Both the position numbers and the translations under genes were made by a program. This document shows, piece by piece, positions 42,172-47,053 of a stretch of 47,053 bases of DNA. Each line of letters starts with the position of its first letter. The stretch's first letter is position 1. This DNA comes from Arthrobacter sp. Its GTDB lineage: Bacteria > Actinomycetota > Actinomycetes > Actinomycetales > Micrococcaceae. The stretch spans positions 1 to 47,053 of the forward strand of contig JAPSIT010000004.1 in the NCBI GenBank assembly GCA_031178585.1, read 5' to 3'. Under the pieces are notes generated by a model. It was not told the origin of the DNA. It ran no database searches and worked only from the letters and a program-made list of their open reading frames with translations.

Positions 42172-42795
42172 GTGACCGAGTACGTTCTGCCCGAACTCAA
42201 GTACGACTACGCAGCGCTGGAGCCCCACATCTCCGCAAAGATCATGGAGCTGCACCACAGCAAGCACCACGCAGCCTACGTCACGGGCGCCAACAACGCG
42301 CTGGCCCAGATGGCCGAGGCCCGCGAGAAGGGCGACTTCGCCAACATCAACCGCCTCTCGAAGGACCTGGCCTTCCACACCGGCGGCCACGTCAACCACT
42401 CCGTGTTCTGGAACAACCTCTCCCCGGACGGCGGCGACAAGCCCGAAGGCGAGCTGGCGGCAGCCATCGACGACGCCTTCGGCTCGTTCGACGCTTTCCG
42501 TGCCCAGTTCTCCGCAGCCGCCCTCGGCCTGCAGGGTTCCGGCTGGGGTTTCCTGGCCTACGAGCCCATCGGCGGCAACCTTGTCATCGAGCAGCTCTAC
42601 GACCAGCAGGGCAACACCGCGCTGGGCACCACCCCGCTGCTGATGCTGGACATGTGGGAGCACGCCTTCTACCTGGACTACGTCAACGTCAAGGCTGACT
42701 ACGTCAAGGCATTCTGGAACATCGTGAACTGGGCCGACGTCGCGCAGCGCTTCGCCGCCGCACGCGCCAACGCGACAGGCCTCATCACGCTCTGA
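42172..42795 (+). CDS. sodA: Superoxide dismutase, Mn-type
   Basis: A 207-residue Fe/Mn superoxide dismutase. Metal ligands are His28 ([15 protein letters not shown]), His76 ([15 protein letters not shown]), and Asp160 with His164 ([16 protein letters not shown]). Gln121 in [12 protein letters not shown] and the Gly-rich GGHVNHS segment are the Mn-type arrangement rather than the Fe-type. It is cytosolic; no signal peptide is present. The start is GTG 42172, preceded by GGAGG at 5-6 nt; upstream in-frame codons (from 42115) lack family similarity. Its place between whiA and gap is usual for this genus. The long leader and a strong terminator downstream make it a separate transcription unit. 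Confidence 0.96.
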   Translation: MTEYVLPELKYDYAALEPHISAKIMELHHSKHHAAYVTGANNALAQMAEAREKGDFANINRLSKDLAFHTGGHVNHSVFWNNLSPDGGDKPEGELAAAIDDAFGSFDAFRAQFSAAALGLQGSGWGFLAYEPIGGNLVIEQLYDQQGNTALGTTPLLMLDMWEHAFYLDYVNVKADYVKAFWNIVNWADVAQRFAAARANATGLITL

Positions 42796-42865
42796 GTCCG
42801 TGAGGTGCGCTACATGCACTTGTAACAAACTTCACATTCAGGCTCTTTAGGGCCGAATTGTGGAC

Positions 42866-42900
42866 GGTCCGCCCCCGCACTTGCGGGGGCGGACCTTCTT
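42866..42900 (+). terminator. Rho-independent terminator after sodA
   Basis: GGTCCGCCCCCGCA (42866-42879) pairs with TGCGGGGGCGGACC (42882-42895), followed by TTCTT. The central few pairs will open into the loop. Confidence 0.88.
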
Positions 42901-43041
42901 AAACGTAAGATGGATCACGGAAGGCGGTTAGCCTTCAGCAATGAGGCTGGTCGCCCTCCGATCTGGTAATCATCTCTGCCCAATGGCGTGCGGGATCTGT
43001 TAGTTGGCTTGAACGCCCGCTCAACTAGTTGTGCTTTATAA

Positions 43042-44073
<1,032 letters not shown>

Positions 44074-44083
44074 GGTTAGCTAC

Positions 44084-45310
44084 ATGACATTTCACACCCT
44101 CAACGAACTGATCGCTGAAGGTGTCCGCGGGCGGTACATTCTGGTTCGAAGTGACCTGAATGTGCCGCTCGACGGCTCTACAGTGACTGACGACGGCCGC
44201 ATCAAGGCCTCACTGCCAGTCCTGGGAAAGCTCACGGACGCCGGTGCCCGCGTGCTGGTAACAGCCCACCTCGGACGCCCCAAGGGCGCCCCGGAGGAGA
44301 AATACTCCCTCAAGCCCGCCGTCTCCCGGCTGGCCGAGCTTGCCCCGTTCCCCGTCACGCTCGCCGAGGATACGGTGGGGACCTCGGCTAAGGAGCTCGC
44401 GTCCGGCCTGCAGGACGGCCAGGCCCTGGTGCTTGAGAACGTCCGCTTCGACGCCCGTGAGACCAGCAAGGACGACGCCGAGCGCGGCGCCTTCGCGGAT
44501 GAACTGGTCGCCCTGACCGGGGACACCGGCGCCTTCGTGGATGACGCTTTCGGCGCCGTGCACCGCAAGCACGCCAGCGTGTACGACGTCGCCACCCGGC
44601 TGCCGTCCTACCTCGGCGATCTCGTCGGCACCGAGGTGGAGGTTCTCCGCAAGTTGACGGCGGACACGCAGCGTCCGTACGTCGTGGTTCTCGGCGGCTC
44701 CAAGGTCTCCGACAAGCTCGCCGTGATCGACAACCTCCTCGGCAAGGCCGACACCATCCTGGTCGGCGGCGGCATGCTCTTCACCTTCCTTGCAGCAGCC
44801 GGGCACAAGGTGGCAGGCAGCCTGCTGGAAGAGGACCAGATCCCGGTCGTCCAGGACTACCTCAAGCGCGCTGCCGACGCCGGCACCGAATTCGTGATCC
44901 CCACCGACGTTGTGGTGGCAGCCAAGTTCGCCGCCGACGCGGATCACGAGACGGTGAGCGCCGACGCCATCGAAAGCAGCAGCTTCGGTGCGCAGGGCAT
45001 TGGGCTCGACATCGGCCCCGATTCCGCAAAGGCTTTCGCCGAGCGGATTAATGCGGCGAAGACGGTCTTCTGGAACGGACCCATGGGAGTCTTCGAATTC
45101 GAAGCATTCTCTGCCGGCACCCGCGCCGTGGCCCAGGCCCTCACCGAGACGGAAGCTTTCACCGTCGTCGGCGGCGGTGACTCGGCCGCAGCAGTCCGGA
45201 CCCTCGGCTTCGCCGATGACCAGTTCGGGCACATTTCTACCGGCGGCGGCGCCAGCCTGGAATACCTTGAAGGCAAGGAACTCCCGGGCCTGAGCGTTCT
45301 GGACCGCTAA
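44084..45310 (+). CDS. pgk: Phosphoglycerate kinase
   Basis: A 408-residue two-domain kinase that makes ATP from 1,3-bisphosphoglycerate. The N-terminal substrate domain has [13 protein letters not shown] and [20 protein letters not shown]. Next comes [16 protein letters not shown], then [17 protein letters not shown]. The nucleotide domain has [38 protein letters not shown] and [16 protein letters not shown], followed by [20 protein letters not shown]. The start ATG 44084 lacks a ribosome-binding site; it depends either on coupling to gap, 10 nt upstream, or on a leaderless transcript. A hairpin separates it from tpiA. Confidence 0.98.
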   Translation: MTFHTLNELIAEGVRGRYILVRSDLNVPLDGSTVTDDGRIKASLPVLGKLTDAGARVLVTAHLGRPKGAPEEKYSLKPAVSRLAELAPFPVTLAEDTVGTSAKELASGLQDGQALVLENVRFDARETSKDDAERGAFADELVALTGDTGAFVDDAFGAVHRKHASVYDVATRLPSYLGDLVGTEVEVLRKLTADTQRPYVVVLGGSKVSDKLAVIDNLLGKADTILVGGGMLFTFLAAAGHKVAGSLLEEDQIPVVQDYLKRAADAGTEFVIPTDVVVAAKFAADADHETVSADAIESSSFGAQGIGLDIGPDSAKAFAERINAAKTVFWNGPMGVFEFEAFSAGTRAVAQALTETEAFTVVGGGDSAAAVRTLGFADDQFGHISTGGGASLEYLEGKELPGLSVLDR

Positions 45311-45319
45311 TCATTCTCC

Positions 45320-45367
45320 GCCGGCAGGGCGCCTGAACCACAGGTATCGGGCGTCCTGCCGGCTGTT
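45320..45367 (+). terminator. Strong intercistronic hairpin between pgk and tpiA
   Basis: GCCGGCAGGGCGCC (45320-45333) pairs with GGGCGTCCTGCCGGC (45349-45363) with one wobble, plus an inner CCTG/CAGG pair, followed by TGTTT. It could terminate part of the gap-pgk transcript or stabilise its 3' end while reducing read-through into tpiA. Confidence 0.6.
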
Positions 45368-45409
45368 TCACCTGACAAGCACATTTGAGCTGCACCCTTT
45401 GGAGAACAC

Positions 45410-46225
45410 GTGACAACGTCAACTAACGGCACCTTTGACCGCAAGCCACTGATCGCGGGCAACTGGAAGATGAACATGGACCACGTCCAGGGCATCACCC
45501 TGCTGCAGAAGCTGGCCTGGACCCTGTCCGACGCCAACCACGATTACAGCCGCGTTGAAGTGGCCGTCTTCCCGCCTTTCACGGACCTTCGCGGCGTTCA
45601 GACGCTTGTCCAGGGTGACGACCTTGACGTCGCCTACGGTGCCCAAGACCTGTCGCAGTTCGACTCCGGCGCCTACACCGGGGACATCTCCGGGCAGTTC
45701 CTCAACAAGCTCGGATGCAAGTACGTGCTGGTGGGTCACAGCGAACGCCGCACCATCCACAACGAGTCGGACGACGTGCTCAACGCCAAGGTCAAGGCCG
45801 CCTTCCGCCACGGCGTCACCCCGGTGCTGTGCGTAGGTGAGGGCCTGGAGGTCCGCCAAGCCGGAACGCACGTCCGGCACACCCTCGACCAGCTCCGCGC
45901 GGATGTTGCCGGACTCGACGCGGGGCAGGCCGCCGAACTCGTGGTTGCCTACGAGCCCGTCTGGGCCATTGGAACGGGTGAAGTTGCCGGACCGGAAGAC
46001 GCCCAGGAAATGTGCGCCGCCATCCGGGCCGAACTGAGCGAGCTGTTCAGCGCCGACGTCGCAGCCAAGGTCCGGCTGCTGTACGGCGGTTCGGTGAAGG
46101 CCAACAACGTTGCCGCCATCCTGCAGGAGCGCGACGTCGACGGCGTGTTGGTCGGGGGCGCGAGCCTCGACCCGGCTGAGTTTGCTAATATTGTCAGGTT
46201 CGAGAGCCACCTGGTGACCGACTAG
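45410..46225 (+). CDS. tpiA: Triose-phosphate isomerase
   Basis: A 271-residue TIM-barrel enzyme interconverting dihydroxyacetone phosphate and glyceraldehyde 3-phosphate. Catalytic residues are the Lys of [10 protein letters not shown], His110 in [11 protein letters not shown] and Glu182 in [13 protein letters not shown], with the flexible loop 6 directly after and the phosphate-binding [13 protein letters not shown]. Start GTG 45410 with GGAGAAC about 5 nt upstream. It is about 20 residues longer than many homologues because of an N-terminal extension ([12 protein letters not shown]). It completes the gap-pgk-tpiA block and is followed by secG after 50 nt. Confidence 0.98.
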   Translation: MTTSTNGTFDRKPLIAGNWKMNMDHVQGITLLQKLAWTLSDANHDYSRVEVAVFPPFTDLRGVQTLVQGDDLDVAYGAQDLSQFDSGAYTGDISGQFLNKLGCKYVLVGHSERRTIHNESDDVLNAKVKAAFRHGVTPVLCVGEGLEVRQAGTHVRHTLDQLRADVAGLDAGQAAELVVAYEPVWAIGTGEVAGPEDAQEMCAAIRAELSELFSADVAAKVRLLYGGSVKANNVAAILQERDVDGVLVGGASLDPAEFANIVRFESHLVTD

Positions 46226-46275
46226 CCAGTCAGGCCCGCCAGGCTCCCGCATTCCCTATCTTCTGAAAGGCCGTC

Positions 46276-46533
46276 GTGGACGTTCTTCATGTCATTCTGC
46301 AGATCCTCCTGGGCGTCACCAGCCTCCTGCTGACCCTGCTCATCCTGCTCCACAAGGGACGTGGCGGCGGTCTGTCGGACATGTTCGGCGGCGGCATGAG
46401 CTCCGGCCTGAGTTCCTCGGGTGTCGCTGAAAAGAACCTGAACAGGTTCACCGTCATTCTCGGCATCACCTGGGGCGCCGTTATCATCGCCCTGGGCCTG
46501 CTCATGAGGTTCACCGGCGTAGCCGACTCCTAG
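46276..46533 (+). CDS. secG: Preprotein translocase subunit SecG
   Basis: An 85-residue SecG with two membrane helices (about 3-24, VLHVILQILLGVTSLLLTLL, and 58-80, VILGITWGAVIIALGLLMRF). The conserved cytoplasmic loop HKGRGGGLSDMFGGGMSSGL between them is diagnostic. SecG assists SecYEG-SecA translocation. Start GTG 46276 with a GAAAGG tract upstream. The tpiA-secG order is widely conserved in actinobacteria. Confidence 0.95.
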   Translation: MDVLHVILQILLGVTSLLLTLLILLHKGRGGGLSDMFGGGMSSGLSSSGVAEKNLNRFTVILGITWGAVIIALGLLMRFTGVADS

Positions 46534-46570
46534 CCGGCCTGCCGGCATTGACAGCCGGTTTACGCAAACC

Positions 46571-46620
46571 ACGACGGCGGCCGGTCACCATCCCAGCGAA
46601 GGTGGCCGACCGCCGTCGTT
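46571..46620 (+). terminator. Probable terminator hairpin after secG
   Basis: ACGACGGCGG-C-CGG-T-CACC (from 46571) pairs with GGTG-G-CCG-A-CCGCCGTCGT (46601-46619), with wobble pairs at two positions. The following T-tract is poor, so Rho-independent termination may be incomplete. Confidence 0.6.
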
Positions 46621-46636
46621 CGTGCATCAGCCCGTC

Positions 46637-46665
46637 TTCTGGACGCGGTGCTTCCGCACTAAACT
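46637..46665 (+). promoter_or_regulatory. rbpA promoter: TTCTGG - 17 bp - TAAACT
   Basis: A -10 TAAACT (46660-46665) with a weak -35 TTCTGG (46637-46642) at 17-bp spacing. Initiation would be near 46672, about 45 nt before the rbpA ATG. Confidence 0.5.
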
Positions 46666-46715
46666 GTGGCTGTTGATCCGTGACAGCAGTGGTCCTTGAC
46701 GGTAAGGAGTTCCCG

Positions 46716-47053
46716 ATGACGTCTCCGAATTCCGGCCTCCGCGGCACCCGCGCCGGTGTGACCTCCGGGGCCGGGCTCAAGAGCCTGGGCGAAGATCCGC
46801 CCGCCGAGCGGCTGCCGCGAATCCGCGTCTCCTACTGGTGCAGCCAGGGGCATGAGACGCAGCTTGTTTTCATCAAGCTGCCGGAGGAGCAGATACCGCC
46901 GGAGTGGGACTGCCGCCGCTGCGGCGGGCCGGCGTCCCGGCATCCCGGAGGAGTCCCGGGCCAGCTGCCCCCGGAAGACCCGGAGGGCTACAAGAGCCAT
47001 CTGGACTACGTTAAAGAAAGACGCTCCAGCCAGGACGCCGAAGATGTCCTGGC
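46716..47053 (+). CDS. rbpA: RNA polymerase-binding protein RbpA (3' end beyond the window)
   Basis: The first 112 residues of RbpA, an actinobacterial transcription factor that binds sigma and the RNA polymerase beta' subunit and stabilises the open promoter complex. Visible parts: the N-terminal LRGTRAGVTS tail, the core domain RVSYWCSQGHETQLVFIKLP ... PPEWDCRRCGGPAS with the Zn-binding Cys pattern (C, H, CxxC), the basic linker, and the start of the sigma-interaction domain SHLDYVKERRS. Start ATG 46716 with GGTAAGGAG 6-7 nt upstream. The frame is open to the end of the window, so the stop codon is not seen. Confidence 0.9.
   Translation, partial: MTSPNSGLRGTRAGVTSGAGLKSLGEDPPAERLPRIRVSYWCSQGHETQLVFIKLPEEQIPPEWDCRRCGGPASRHPGGVPGQLPPEDPEGYKSHLDYVKERRSSQDAEDVL

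Overview
The window is a high-GC (roughly two-thirds G+C) actinobacterial chromosome segment. Gene content and order point to a member of the Micrococcaceae close to Arthrobacter or Pseudarthrobacter: a CoaE-GrpB fusion, WhiA, RbpA, an Eis-type acetyltransferase, a DUF3516 helicase, and the order uvrC-rapZ-yvcK-whiA-sodA-gap-pgk-tpiA-secG-rbpA. This is core chromosome. I see no insertion sequence, integrase, prophage, CRISPR array, tRNA or rRNA. No gene-free stretch exceeds 300 bases; the longest gaps (930-1195, 11746-11983, 18410-18637, 42796-43062) are described as repeats, promoters, a leader ORF, a riboswitch and a terminator.

Layout. 1-4.8 kb: end of a small membrane protein, a lipoprotein, a VOC protein, a phosphoketolase and a small HAD-fold protein. 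4.9-7.6 kb: a PiT phosphate permease with a tiny membrane partner, a RibD-C reductase-like protein and a hotdog thioesterase. 7.6-18.4 kb: polA, an Eis-like acetyltransferase, rpsA, a DJ-1/PfpI protein, a YigZ protein, coaE-grpB and uvrB. 18.4-21.2 kb: a yybP-ykoY (Mn2+) riboswitch controlling a TerC-family exporter, then an MFS transporter. 21.2-28.2 kb: proline iminopeptidase and GNAT acetyltransferase (overlapping genes), a YidC/Oxa1 insertase, a small anchored secreted protein, a DUF3516 Ski2-like helicase and a trans-aconitate methyltransferase. 28.2-32.3 kb: a heterodimeric ABC exporter operon with its own GntR regulator, preceded by a 17-codon leader ORF. 32.4-39 kb: uvrA, a phosphoglycolate-phosphatase-like HAD, a PlsC acyltransferase and uvrC. 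39-47 kb: rapZ-yvcK-whiA, sodA, gap-pgk-tpiA, secG and the start of rbpA.

How the genes work together. The whole UvrABC nucleotide-excision set plus PolA lies here in separate transcription units. uvrA has a LexA-like palindrome over its promoter. The lower-glycolysis block sits next to yvcK, whose homologues affect central carbon use. RapZ-YvcK-WhiA is the conserved cluster of Gram-positive bacteria.

The strongest window-wide pattern is regulatory. At least eleven genes have a TANNNT -10 hexamer ending 6-8 nt before the start codon, with no usable Shine-Dalgarno sequence, which indicates leaderless mRNAs. The same geometry exposes two unannotated leader ORFs, before the ABC exporter operon and before rpsA. 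These are the most novel candidates here.
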